Source of the DNA: Nostoc flagelliforme FACHB-838
GTDB lineage: Bacteria > Cyanobacteriota > Cyanobacteriia > Cyanobacteriales > Nostocaceae
Direction: 5' to 3'
Length of the DNA stretch: 32,230 bases
NCBI RefSeq assembly: GCF_014698065.1
Contig: NZ_JACJSI010000074.1
Span: forward strand, 1 to 32,230
The first letter of the stretch is position 1. The number at the start of each line of letters is the position of its first letter. Below, one piece after another: positions 10,317 through 18,851 of this stretch. Under the pieces are notes generated by a model. The model saw only the letters and a program-made list of their open reading frames with translations. It was not told the origin of the DNA and did no database searches. Both the position numbers and the translations under genes were made by a program.

Positions 10317-12266
10317 TCATATTAAATTTATATTACGCCCTCTGCGGGTAAAAATCCAGCTTTTACTCCTAATAGGCCAAGTTAACTCACACAAAGTTCC
10401 TTTATCTTTAAGAGACTTTCGCTGAAACTTTCCTCTTAATTTTTTTGCTATATTTAGACACTGCTTCGTTCCTTGCCCTTCATAATACGAGTGAATGCCA
10501 GCCCCATTATCTTCAATGCTTAGGGTGTACCAGCCTTCATTTTGTTTGCCAGTAGCACAGAGACGGGTCACTCCTTTGGCATGTTTGCCGACATTGCATA
10601 ATGCTTCTTCCAAAAATTGGCAGAGTTCTTGCTTTTGCTCAATGCTTAAGTATTTCTCATCAATCGGAGCGAACGAATAGGCTTTAACTTTGAGCGTTTT
10701 AAAGCAGGGAAAGTTTCGCTGGAGTGTATAGCTGTAGATTTCATATAAAAGGTTGCGAATTGGCAGCTTTAAGTCTAAGATTAGACCACTGCCGAGACGG
10801 AGACTTTCCTTTCGGTTTAAGGCTTCTAGTTTCAGGTATTCGCCAACTTCTCGAATTTCGTAGTTTAGATTTTGCAGGTCAAGGAGCAATTGATCTTGTT
10901 CTAAATCTTGGTCTTGAACGTGCCTCAAAATCTTGGCTAGTGTTTGTAAGGGTCCATTATGGATTACGACAAATGTCTGCTCAATAGTGTGTTGGCGGAT
11001 CTCAATCTGAGACTTCAAAAATCGATCGTATTGATAAAAAGTACTCAAGATTGCACCATTAATGACCAAAACAAGTAGTGCTGGAGCTACTGGAATCCAC
11101 CATCCGTTAACGATGAAGGTATAACCAATTCCAACTAATCCAAGGCTGGCAACAGCAACATACACAAGGTTTTTCAATGGAGATTGAGTCAGCCGACCGA
11201 GATAAATGGCTAAAATGCCCCAACCGACAATCCAAAGATATTCCCAACCCTGTGACCAGGTTTGAAAAACAGGTCGTCTGTCGAGAACAGCACTGACAAT
11301 TTGACTAACAACATGGGCATGAAATTCTACTCCATAAATTTTCCCAGGCGGTTGCAAATTAGCGATCGCATCGGTATTGATAAAGTCTTTAATACTAGGA
11401 GCAGTTACCCCAATCAGAACGATGCGTCCACCGAAGGCATCATGCAGCTGATTGGGATTACCCTTCCCGGTTTCGATATCGTTAATATTTTTAAGCGATA
11501 GCGTGCGAAATCGTTTTCGACCGTTGCGATAATTGAGGAGTAGCTGAACTCCAAAATCATCAGTTCGCACGTAGCCCCCAGAATTGGGCAAAAAGCGAGG
11601 CAGTTCAGTGGAACCAAACCGCATCGCATCGCGATCGCGAATGCCATTGCTTAGTTCGATACCTTCAGCCAAGAGATACGTTTCTGCCAACCGTAAAGGT
11701 AGGGAAAATGCATATTTTTTTTCGTCTTCGGATCTCTTGATTCCAAGTATTGCACGCCTGACTTTATTGTCATCATCCGAAAGGACATCTGCAAAACCAA
11801 TTTGTTCTGAGGGGAAGTCGGGGGATGGCTTAATGACTGTGGGTAAGACTTTTTCAACCGCAATCAGATTTTTGATGTCTTTAAAGGTTGCAACCAGTTC
11901 GGCATGACCGGGTTCAACGGCTATATCTCTAACAATATCAAGACCAATCACTTTGGGTTGGTACTTTTGTAACGTTTTTAGCAGTTTGGCAATCTCGCGA
12001 TCGGGTATAGGGTAATTTTTGATACGTCCGATATCCTCCTCATTAATTCCGACAATAACAACTCGTTCGTCGATAGGTTCCCAAGGACGCAGGCGAAGAA
12101 AGGAGTCAAGAGTTACCCATTCTATAAATTGCAGTGACCCATTCAGGCGAAAGAAGACAATAAGTGCCAAAATAAAAATTCCTGGCAGTGTTGTTATAGA
12201 CCAGATGGTAATTCCTTGTTTAAATTTATTCCAAATACCTAGTAACAACAGTTTCTTCCTTAACAA
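10317..12266 (-). CDS. CHASE2-domain sensor histidine kinase
   Basis: 649 residues. Order: transmembrane helix (about 24-41), extracytoplasmic CHASE2 domain (about 45-325; typical ERVVIVGINEEDI and GRIVLIGVTAPSIKDFINT motifs), three closely spaced transmembrane helices (about 340-412), then a cytoplasmic kinase. The kinase is of the NarX/DesK-like class: phospho-acceptor His436 in IHNGPLQTLA, N-box EEALCNVGKHA, and G-box IEDNGAGI. The C-terminal GTLCELTWPI strand is also present. The CHASE2 ligand is unknown. It starts 6 bp after the response-regulator stop, so the two are co-transcribed and almost certainly a pair. The tail after the ATPase domain is short and basic. Confidence 0.92.
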   Translation of the reverse strand: MLRKKLLLLGIWNKFKQGITIWSITTLPGIFILALIVFFRLNGSLQFIEWVTLDSFLRLRPWEPIDERVVIVGINEEDIGRIKNYPIPDREIAKLLKTLQKYQPKVIGLDIVRDIAVEPGHAELVATFKDIKNLIAVEKVLPTVIKPSPDFPSEQIGFADVLSDDDNKVRRAILGIKRSEDEKKYAFSLPLRLAETYLLAEGIELSNGIRDRDAMRFGSTELPRFLPNSGGYVRTDDFGVQLLLNYRNGRKRFRTLSLKNINDIETGKGNPNQLHDAFGGRIVLIGVTAPSIKDFINTDAIANLQPPGKIYGVEFHAHVVSQIVSAVLDRRPVFQTWSQGWEYLWIVGWGILAIYLGRLTQSPLKNLVYVAVASLGLVGIGYTFIVNGWWIPVAPALLVLVINGAILSTFYQYDRFLKSQIEIRQHTIEQTFVVIHNGPLQTLAKILRHVQDQDLEQDQLLLDLQNLNYEIREVGEYLKLEALNRKESLRLGSGLILDLKLPIRNLLYEIYSYTLQRNFPCFKTLKVKAYSFAPIDEKYLSIEQKQELCQFLEEALCNVGKHAKGVTRLCATGKQNEGWYTLSIEDNGAGIHSYYEGQGTKQCLNIAKKLRGKFQRKSLKDKGTLCELTWPIRSKSWIFTRRGRNINLI

Positions 12267-12272
12267 ATCTTC

Positions 12273-12944
12273 TTAATCAATAAACCCCTCTTCTCTAGCT
12301 CGTTTCTCCGTTTGGATGCGAAGACTTTTACCATCTTCCGGGTAAACGCCTAAAATGTCTTGAATTTTAGTCCAGTAGTGGCGTACCGTTCTCGGTGCTA
12401 CTCGCATCCGGAGGGCAATGACTTTATCTTCCAATCCTTCTTCAAAGGCTAGATTGAGTACCTCAATCCATTCTGGCTTGACTTCTTTTGGTGGTATTTT
12501 GAGGTCTTTGGTATGTGTGACTCCTTTGAGTGCCAAGTCAATCCGGCTCAACATCTCCTGGCTAGAAAGTCCTTTGTCCGCTACAGTGAACCCTCCTTCA
12601 TGAGCATCAATGTCCGGTTTAATCCGCACCAGTGCTTTGACATAACTGCTTTGCACGACCAGATTGAGGGTAAGATAGTTTTTCATTAACGTTTCCAAGC
12701 TTTTAATGCCTCGATTGATTTCGGCAGTGTCTTTTGAGGTTTCTGGCAGGGAAAGATCCATAATAACTAAGTCGGGCCCAAATACTTCGACTTGCTCGAG
12801 AGCATTCTGGGTTGTTCTGGCGGTGAGGATTTTGGCTTGTGGGTAGTGCCGTTTCAGCAAGTCAAGCGTTCCATTCAGGATTAGTTCATGGTCATCCACC
12901 ACAAGTATTTTGAGCTTCTCTTGTTTTGGTAAATCTTGACTCAT
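12273..12944 (-). CDS. NarL/LuxR-type response regulator
   Basis: 223 residues. Receiver domain about 11-135: acidic pair D17-D18 (LVVDDHE), phospho-acceptor D63 (LVIMDLSLPE) and a likely switch Lys in FTVADKGLSSQE. A C-terminal helix-turn-helix of the LuxR/NarL class (about 155-205; GLEDKVIALRMRVAPRTVRHYWTKIQ) would bind DNA. It is first in a leftward operon with the CHASE2 kinase, its likely partner. It is divergent from the aromatic gene set starting at 13948, so it may control the FHA/CHAT/DUF928 genes, the biosynthetic genes, or both. A degraded paralogue may lie at 1-274. Confidence 0.92.
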   Translation of the reverse strand: MSQDLPKQEKLKILVVDDHELILNGTLDLLKRHYPQAKILTARTTQNALEQVEVFGPDLVIMDLSLPETSKDTAEINRGIKSLETLMKNYLTLNLVVQSSYVKALVRIKPDIDAHEGGFTVADKGLSSQEMLSRIDLALKGVTHTKDLKIPPKEVKPEWIEVLNLAFEEGLEDKVIALRMRVAPRTVRHYWTKIQDILGVYPEDGKSLRIQTEKRAREEGFID

Positions 12945-13530
12945 CGTTGAAACCTCGAATTTGACAACGTTACTGTACCGAATGGCATCGGGTCGTCATG
13001 GGGAAAAAGCTCGAAAAATCAATGTTTTTCTTTAACTGAAACCTTGCACCAACCTTTCCAATCACCAAAGATTTAATCTATCTTCTGTCATTAAAAAACT
13101 TTGTCCTCTGCCCTCCTTTCGCGTCGGGGGGATAGAAGGAAGAAAGTAGGAAGAGGGTTAGGTTTTTTAACCTCGCCAACCTTATCCTTAAACTTTGGCG
13201 GATGAAGGGATAGCTACGAAATGTGAGTTTAAGTTTTTTAGTCATCTGTATTATAACACAAATCGTTGTTCTAAAGGATAAATTTGGCTTTTAGATATAG
13301 ATATCAGATCGACAATACATTTCACACTTGTCCCAACTTAATTGCACAAGTCTGCAATTAAATTAGCTGAGTCATTCCATTAACTTGTCACAGAAGGTTA
13401 ATGCATTGTTTGTGTTCCACGTTCTACTGTATAAATCAGCAGATTGAACAGATATGTTTAGCTAAAAACCTCTGATTTCCCACGGTCAATAAACTCATCT
13501 CATTGCTACCAATTAAGAATTAGAGGAGAG

Positions 13531-13548
13531 GGTACCTGTACCAAGTAC
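13531..13548. promoter_or_regulatory. Overlapping palindromes, possible operator
   Basis: GGTACCTGTACCAAGTAC contains two overlapping inverted repeats: GGTAC-CT-GTACC and GTAC-CAA-GTAC. It lies about 400 bp before the DAHP synthase start. It could be a regulator site for the divergent region. There is no direct evidence; the NtcA spacing (GTA-N8-TAC) does not fit cleanly. Confidence 0.25.
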
Positions 13549-13638
13549 AGACTATACTCTATTTTTTACTAAGCCTTCACGTCATGCCCTCATTGACTGG
13601 CAGGGCGACCACATTATATCAATAAGACTAGTCTATTA

Positions 13639-13872
13639 TCAATAATCGCAAAATAATCTCATTAATCCCTGCTGATTGACAAAAATTTTAGCGTAGGCAT
13701 AGCCCGTCACAAACATCGCATTGAGTCTTGGAAAGTAAATCAAACGATAAATTCCAATTTGTCGTTGGTTTTTAATCTTGGTTGCGAGCAAAAGTACTTT
13801 AGATGCGTTTGCCCTGCCAGGAATGCCTGTCTTGTGATTAAGCGTCGTAAGAATCTGAAAGAAGTGGAGCAT
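13639..13872 (-). pseudogene. Decayed coding remnant carrying a dispersed repeat
   Basis: An open frame of 77 codons with no recognised domain. Its middle (RANASKVLLLATKIKNQRQ) recurs in the same phase at 25847-25901 as RANASKLLLITTKVKNQRK, with most base changes synonymous or conservative. This implies that both descend from a once-coding sequence, perhaps part of a mobile element. I cannot name the family. Confidence 0.3.
13762..13816. repeat. 55-bp dispersed repeat, copy 1
   Basis: Matches 25847-25901 at 48 of 55 positions without gaps, in the same orientation. The two copies flank the whole aromatic gene set, about 12.1 kb apart. Confidence 0.75.
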
Positions 13873-13930
13873 TTTAAGCTAAGTAATTACACAATCTCAA
13901 TTTTGTACAAGTTAATTGCATACATATTTT

Positions 13931-13936
13931 AGAAGG
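13931..13936 (+). promoter_or_regulatory. Ribosome binding site of the DAHP synthase gene
   Basis: AGAAGG lies 11 bases before the ATG at 13948 and supports that start over the in-frame ATG at 13960. Confidence 0.55.
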
Positions 13937-13947
13937 ATGTTGAAACG

Positions 13948-15057
13948 ATGATTATCGTCATGAAATCCGGTTCTCCTCGGCAAGAAATTGACTTATTACT
14001 CACAGAACTTTCAGGCTGGAATGTTGTCCCAGAACTCTCTGTAGGTAAACATAAAGTAGCTATTGGTTTAATTGGTGATACGGCAGAAATCGACGTGCGC
14101 CAAGTGCAAAATTTAAGCCCTTTTATTGAGCAAGTGCTACGCATAAAAAAGCCATTTAAACGGACTAGCTTAGAGTTTCGTAATGGTGAACCCAGTGAAG
14201 TAAAGGTGTTTACACCCTCTGAAACCATAACTTTTGGTCAAAACCATCCTGTAGTCGTAATTGCAGGCCCCTGTTCTGTAGAAAGCGAAGAGATGATTGT
14301 AGATACTGCACTGAAAGTCAAAGCAGCAGGTGCAAAGTTTCTCAGAGGGGGTGCTTACAAACCAAGGACTTCACCCTATGCTTTCCAGGGACATGGAGAA
14401 AGTGCCTTGGACTGGTTAGCAACAGCTAAATCGGTTTCTGGTTTGGGTATTATTACCGAGGTAATGGATGCTGCTGAGTTGGAAATAATTTCATCCGTTG
14501 CAGATATTTTGCAAATTGGCGCACGCAATATGCAAAACTTTTCCCTTTTGAAAAAAGTCGGTGCAACCAATAAACCTGTGTTCCTCAAACGTGGTTTGTC
14601 AGCCACTATTGAAGATTGGCTGATGTCTGCGGAGTATATTTTGGCAGCAGGAAATCCCAATGTGATTTTGTGCGAACGAGGTATTAGAACTTTTGACAGG
14701 GAATATACACGCAACACATTAGATATATCTGCAATTCCGGTTTTGCGTAATTTGACTCACCTTCCAATTGCGATCGATCCCAGCCACGCTACTGGTAAAT
14801 CGGAATTGGTGACATCAATGGCGCTAGCTGCGATCGCGGCTGGTTGTGATTCGCTAATGGTTGAGGTTCACCCTAACCCTCAAAAAGCCCTTTCAGATGG
14901 GCCTCAATCGCTCAACTTTCCTAACTTTGAGCAATTTATGAAGGAAATTACTCCTCTGGGCAAATTCTTTGGTCGCTGGCAAGAACCAAGATATACGAAC
15001 AGTAAAGTCACTCAGTCGCAGACATCCTTAGCAAATTGGAAGATTGGGGTTCTTTAA
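13948..15057 (+). CDS. aroF: 3-deoxy-7-phosphoheptulonate (DAHP) synthase, type I-beta
   Basis: 369 residues. Condenses phosphoenolpyruvate and erythrose 4-phosphate to DAHP, the first step of the shikimate pathway. An N-terminal ferredoxin-like regulatory domain (about 1-70; MIIVMKSGSPRQEID) precedes the barrel (about 90-345). Barrel motifs are AGPCSVES, LRGGAYKPRTSPYAFQG, QIGARNMQNF, FLKRG, CERGIRTF and IDPSHATGK. The form is like the Thermotoga/Bacillus type I-beta enzyme with an ACT-like N-domain. A tail of about 25 residues follows the core. It is the first gene of the rightward aromatic set, 58 bp before the ammonia lyase. As a first-step enzyme inside a biosynthetic set it probably boosts precursor supply, as duplicated shikimate genes do in scytonemin clusters (inference). 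The symbol is by family; aroG is also used. Confidence 0.93.
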   Translation: MIIVMKSGSPRQEIDLLLTELSGWNVVPELSVGKHKVAIGLIGDTAEIDVRQVQNLSPFIEQVLRIKKPFKRTSLEFRNGEPSEVKVFTPSETITFGQNHPVVVIAGPCSVESEEMIVDTALKVKAAGAKFLRGGAYKPRTSPYAFQGHGESALDWLATAKSVSGLGIITEVMDAAELEIISSVADILQIGARNMQNFSLLKKVGATNKPVFLKRGLSATIEDWLMSAEYILAAGNPNVILCERGIRTFDREYTRNTLDISAIPVLRNLTHLPIAIDPSHATGKSELVTSMALAAIAAGCDSLMVEVHPNPQKALSDGPQSLNFPNFEQFMKEITPLGKFFGRWQEPRYTNSKVTQSQTSLANWKIGVL

Positions 15058-15115
15058 GAATTGTTAGCTCGTCAGCCAAGATTGAAAACTTTAATCACAA
15101 CAAACTCTCGAAAAC

Positions 15116-16825
15116 ATGAATACAGTTAGCTTAAGTACAAACACTACCCAGAAAACTGCCTTTTCTTTTGTTCCTAGTTCAGATGATGCTGTAATTGTAG
15201 GCGATCGCAATCTCACTGTTGAAGAAGTAATTAGTGTAGCGCGTTATGGCAAACAGGTACGTTTAACCGATGATCCAGAAAAACTGGGTAATATCCAAGC
15301 ATCCTGTGATTATATTCATAATGCCGTTGAATCTGGTGAACCTATTTATGGGGTGACAACTGGATTTGGTGGTATGGCAAATGTGGTAATTTCTCCTGAA
15401 TCTGCGACTTTACTACAAAATAATTTGATGTGGTATCACAAAGTAGGTGCAGGTAAAAAAATACCCCTAGTTGATGTTCGGGCTGCCATGCTTCTACGTG
15501 TGAATTCTCACATCAGTGGTGCATCGGGGATTCGTTTAGAAATACTCAAGCGGATGTTGATATTTCTGAATGCTGGTGTTACACCTCATGTCTGCGAATT
15601 TGGTTCCATTGGTGCTAGTGGCGATTTAACACCCTTAGCATATATTACCGGAGCATTGATTGGTTTAAATTCCAGTTACACCGTTGACTTTAATGGTGAA
15701 GAAATAAATGCCTTAACAGCACTCAAAAAGCTGAATTTAGAACCATTGCACCTACTTCCTAAAGAAGGGTTAGCAATGATGAATGGTACTTCAGTCATGA
15801 CAGGTATCGCCGCCAATTGCGTCTACGACACCAAAAACCTCTTAGGTTTGTCAATGGCTGCCCACGCTTTAGCTATTCAAGGTTTAAATGGGACTAATCA
15901 ATCATTCCACCCATTTATCCATAAACTCAAACCACATTCAGGACAAAAATGGGCTGCTGACCAAATGCTCAACCTGTTAGAAGGTTCACAGTTAGTTAGA
16001 GACGAGTTAAATGGCGCTCATAATTATCGCGGCAAACATCCGATTCAAGATCGTTATTCACTGCGTTGTTTACCTCAATATATGGGGCCAATTGTCGATG
16101 GACTTGACCAAATTCAAAAACAAATTGAAGTAGAAATTAACTCTGTAACTGACAACCCACTTATCGATCTAGAAAACCAAGCAAGTTATCATGGCGGTAA
16201 TTTCTTAGGGCAGTATATTGGTGTAGGCATGGATCAATTGCGTTATTACATCGGGTTGTTAGCGAAACACTTGGATGTCCAAATAGCGTACTTGGTAGCA
16301 CCAGAATTTAACAATGGGCTATCTGCATCTTTAGTTGGTAACACAGATCGAGTTGTAAACATGGGGTTAAAGGGATTGCAAATTACTGGCAACTCGATTA
16401 TGCCTCTGTTAACCTTTTATGGAAATTCCATAGCCGATCGTTTTCCTACTCATGCTGAACAATATAATCAAAATATCAACAGCCAAGGTTTTGCTTCCGC
16501 AAATTTAGCACGTCAATCAGTAGAAATCTTCCAACAATATATTGTGATCGCTTTGATGTTTGGTGTGCAATCAGTTGATTTACGCACATACAAAAATTTT
16601 GGACATTATGATGCTCGTGCTACACTCTCGCCTGCAACTAAAGATTTATATCTAGCAATCCGCAATGTAGTCGGGCAACCACCTTCTGCTGAACGACCCT
16701 ACATTTGGGACGATAACGAACAAGCTTTAGACGAACACATTGCCAAAATTGCCATTGATATTGCCAATGGCGGGCAGATTGTGCAAGCAATTAACAATCT
16801 TTTGTTGAGCTTAGATAATGTTTGA
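15116..16825 (+). CDS. MIO aromatic amino acid ammonia lyase (PAL/TAL/HAL family)
   Basis: 569 residues, the same size as Anabaena variabilis PAL, with which it aligns without gaps in the N-terminal half. Deaminates an aromatic amino acid to its arylacrylate (cinnamate from Phe, coumarate from Tyr, or urocanate from His). The cofactor-forming Ala-Ser-Gly is at 167-169 (GSIGASGDLTPLAY); catalytic Tyr78 lies in EPIYGVTTGFGG; also NGTNQSFHPF, SVTDNPLID and GNSIADRFPTHAEQ. The selectivity pair is Tyr107-His108 (MWYHK), where Anabaena PAL has Phe-Leu, bacterial TAL His-Leu and HAL Ser-His. His at the second place is HAL-like, Tyr at the first is not typical of any. Overall similarity and neighbours favour Phe or Tyr as substrate. 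The next gene is a CoA ligase, as in phenylpropanoid routes. Confidence 0.93.
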   Translation: MNTVSLSTNTTQKTAFSFVPSSDDAVIVGDRNLTVEEVISVARYGKQVRLTDDPEKLGNIQASCDYIHNAVESGEPIYGVTTGFGGMANVVISPESATLLQNNLMWYHKVGAGKKIPLVDVRAAMLLRVNSHISGASGIRLEILKRMLIFLNAGVTPHVCEFGSIGASGDLTPLAYITGALIGLNSSYTVDFNGEEINALTALKKLNLEPLHLLPKEGLAMMNGTSVMTGIAANCVYDTKNLLGLSMAAHALAIQGLNGTNQSFHPFIHKLKPHSGQKWAADQMLNLLEGSQLVRDELNGAHNYRGKHPIQDRYSLRCLPQYMGPIVDGLDQIQKQIEVEINSVTDNPLIDLENQASYHGGNFLGQYIGVGMDQLRYYIGLLAKHLDVQIAYLVAPEFNNGLSASLVGNTDRVVNMGLKGLQITGNSIMPLLTFYGNSIADRFPTHAEQYNQNINSQGFASANLARQSVEIFQQYIVIALMFGVQSVDLRTYKNFGHYDARATLSPATKDLYLAIRNVVGQPPSAERPYIWDDNEQALDEHIAKIAIDIANGGQIVQAINNLLLSLDNV

Positions 16826-16857
16826 AAAGTTTTCTAAGCGATAGCTTAAGTGTTCTA

Positions 16858-16935
16858 GATCCTCTTAAATTTACCTGATATCTTGGGGGCTTTAAATCCG
16901 GTCTTCCTCTTGTTAAGGGAGAGTTAAAGAGGATC
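16858..16935. repeat. Inverted repeat after the ammonia lyase gene
   Basis: GATCCTCTT (16858-16866) pairs with AAGAGGATC (16927-16935); the TTAA just inside also nearly pairs. It could be a long RNA hairpin ending the lyase transcript, or a small palindromic element. There is no T-run typical of an intrinsic terminator. Confidence 0.45.
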
Positions 16936-17000
16936 GATTAAACACTTTTTAAACAATCTTTAATATTTTTACAGGAGGATGCAAGAGGCAGTTTTTTTAC

Positions 17001-17036
17001 GAACCGCAAAAGCGCAGAGGACGCAGAGAGAAGGAA
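17001..17036. repeat. Dispersed cyanobacterial repeat (AGCGCAGAGGACGCAGAGAG type)
   Basis: The purine-rich sequence around AGCGCAGAGGACGCAGAGAG resembles a small repeat scattered through intergenic DNA of Nostoc-like genomes (recalled knowledge). It lies in the 348-bp gap between lyase and ligase genes, which otherwise holds only the inverted repeat at 16858-16935. Confidence 0.45.
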
Positions 17037-17173
17037 GAAAGGAAAAAATTGCTTAATCCTAACTTATTGTTTTGACCATTTCAAATGTTTGAATCTGCCG
17101 CTAAATTTTTGAGAATTTTATAAATGACTGTCAAGTAAGCAAAAGTAATAAAATTGAGTGAGTCTTTCTAACT

Positions 17174-18697
17174 ATGAATATTGCCAATCATATCGAGCGT
17201 GGTGATCGATTATATCCTGAAAAGATTGCTCTGATCTTTGAAGATAAATTATTTACCTATAAGCAGCTTAATAACCTAGTAAATCGTGTTGCTAACGGGT
17301 TACATGGATTAGGAATTGAAAAAGGCGATCGCGTCATTTTGTTTTTGCCAAATATTCCAGAATTTATCATTTGTTATCTTGGTATTCTCAAAATTGGTGC
17401 GGTTGTCGTCTCAGTGAACGTCATGCTCAAGAGTAATGAAGTTAGCTACATTTTTAATGATTGTGCTGCTAAGGCAATAATTACTACAGAGTCACTTGTT
17501 GAAAATGTACCAGGGATAGATTTACCCGAGCTAGAACATATTTTGATTGCGGAAGGTAGCGCCATAAAGGGAGTTTCTTTAGCGAAAGTGATGGAAAGCG
17601 CTTCTCCCAATGGATACGCTATTGAAATAGATCGCCATGCTCCTGCTAGCATCGTCTATACATCAGGAACAACAGGTTTCTCTAAAGGAGCAACCCTTTC
17701 CCACGGCAACATAATTTCTAATATGTATTCCCAAAATCGTTGTTGTGGAATGCAACCAGATGATCGATTACTACTTTACTTACCCCTATTTCATTGTTTT
17801 GGTCAAAATGCTATTCTTAACGCAGCATTAAACGTCTGTGCTACAATTATCCTACAACGCCGATTTGATTTTGAACAAGTACTTCATGCCATCGCAACTC
17901 ATCAAGTAACAATGTTCTTTGGTGTACCAACAGTATTCATTAATCTGTTAAATAGCGATTTATCTAGTTACAACCTCAATAGCGTGCGTTATTACTTTTC
18001 AGCAGCCGCACCGATGCCAATTGAAGTTGCACAAACTTGGCGAGATAAATATGGAAAAGTCATTAATGAAGGATATGGTTTAACTGAAACATCACCATGT
18101 GCATCTTATAATCACGATTTGAAATACAAACTCGGTTCCATTGGCGCTCCCATCGAAAATGTAGAAATGAAAGTTATTGACATTAAGGGTAATCAGGTCG
18201 AGGTTGGTGAATTGGGTCAAATAGTAATTAGAGGCCCTAATGTCATGCTTGGTTATTGGAATCGCCCATTTGAGACTGCTGAAGTAATTAAAGATGGTTG
18301 GTTCCATACTGGTGACATTGGTCGGGTAGATGAAGACGGTTTTTTCTACATTGTTGACCGTTTGAAAGACATGATTAATATGTCTGGATTTAAGATATAT
18401 CCAACTGAAGTAGAAAATGTAATTTATCAACACTCATCTGTTGCCGAGGTAGCTGTATATGGTGTGAATGATGATTATAAAGGTGAGATAGTTCACGCAA
18501 ACATTATCTTGAAAGAGGGTCACGTAATTAGCGAAGAACAAATTATCAAATTTTGCTCTGAAAGAATGGCAAAATACAAACTTCCTTGTAGCATTAGCTT
18601 TGTAGATTCTCTACCAAAAAACCCAACTGGTAAAGTCTTAAAACGAGTTTTACGTCAGCAATCAAGTTTTAAAAGGGTGTTATCAAATAAATCATAG
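17174..18697 (+). CDS. Acyl/aryl-CoA ligase (ANL superfamily)
   Basis: 507 residues. Activates a carboxylic acid with ATP to an acyl-adenylate and then a CoA thioester. Motifs in order: phosphate loop YTSGTTGFSKG (162-172), GYGLTETSP (about 298-306), TGD with GWFHTGDIGRVDEDGFF, hinge DRLKDMINMSGFKIYPTEVE, and catalytic Lys in NPTGKVLKR near the end. Length and motifs fit the fatty acyl/4-coumarate:CoA ligase group. Following an ammonia lyase, the likely substrate is the arylacrylate it makes, as in Photorhabdus stilbene synthesis (StlA/StlB) or plant PAL/4CL. The substrate cannot be proven from motifs, and a medium-chain fatty acid is an alternative. It is separated from the lyase by 348 bp, so it may have its own promoter. 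Confidence 0.9.
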   Translation: MNIANHIERGDRLYPEKIALIFEDKLFTYKQLNNLVNRVANGLHGLGIEKGDRVILFLPNIPEFIICYLGILKIGAVVVSVNVMLKSNEVSYIFNDCAAKAIITTESLVENVPGIDLPELEHILIAEGSAIKGVSLAKVMESASPNGYAIEIDRHAPASIVYTSGTTGFSKGATLSHGNIISNMYSQNRCCGMQPDDRLLLYLPLFHCFGQNAILNAALNVCATIILQRRFDFEQVLHAIATHQVTMFFGVPTVFINLLNSDLSSYNLNSVRYYFSAAAPMPIEVAQTWRDKYGKVINEGYGLTETSPCASYNHDLKYKLGSIGAPIENVEMKVIDIKGNQVEVGELGQIVIRGPNVMLGYWNRPFETAEVIKDGWFHTGDIGRVDEDGFFYIVDRLKDMINMSGFKIYPTEVENVIYQHSSVAEVAVYGVNDDYKGEIVHANIILKEGHVISEEQIIKFCSERMAKYKLPCSISFVDSLPKNPTGKVLKRVLRQQSSFKRVLSNKS

Positions 18698-18851
18698 CTT
18701 GGATAGAATCAAACAGGGAAAACTAGGTTGACTACACGAGTTTTTAACTTACCTGCAATCCAAGGATTTTTTCGCCCACAATGGGTGAGACTTTAAACCT
18801 TTAACTTATTGCGTAAAGAAAATCAACAAAGAGTAATCAAAATTGGCAATT

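Larger units (their letters stand above)
12945..13947. other. 1-kb divergent intergenic region between regulator and biosynthetic genes
   Basis: AT-rich, with no convincing intact gene. It holds a nested palindrome (13531-13548), a decayed leftward reading frame (13639-13872) containing one copy of a 55-bp repeat, and a ribosome site just before 13948. Promoters for both directions must lie here, but I cannot pick -35/-10 boxes with confidence. Confidence 0.6.

Noticed and set aside
13320..13410. Spaced TTAATTG/GTCACA-like words resembling ends of Tn7-like (CAST) transposons
   Set aside because: Spacing is irregular, no TGT end with repeated TnsB sites, and no tns genes in the window.
13929..14228. 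Leftward 99-codon open frame over the DAHP synthase start
   Set aside because: It is the antisense shadow of a clearly conserved gene.
18843..18851. TTG start for the ThDP enzyme
   Set aside because: An ATG follows three codons later and no ribosome site favours the TTG; the difference is only three residues.
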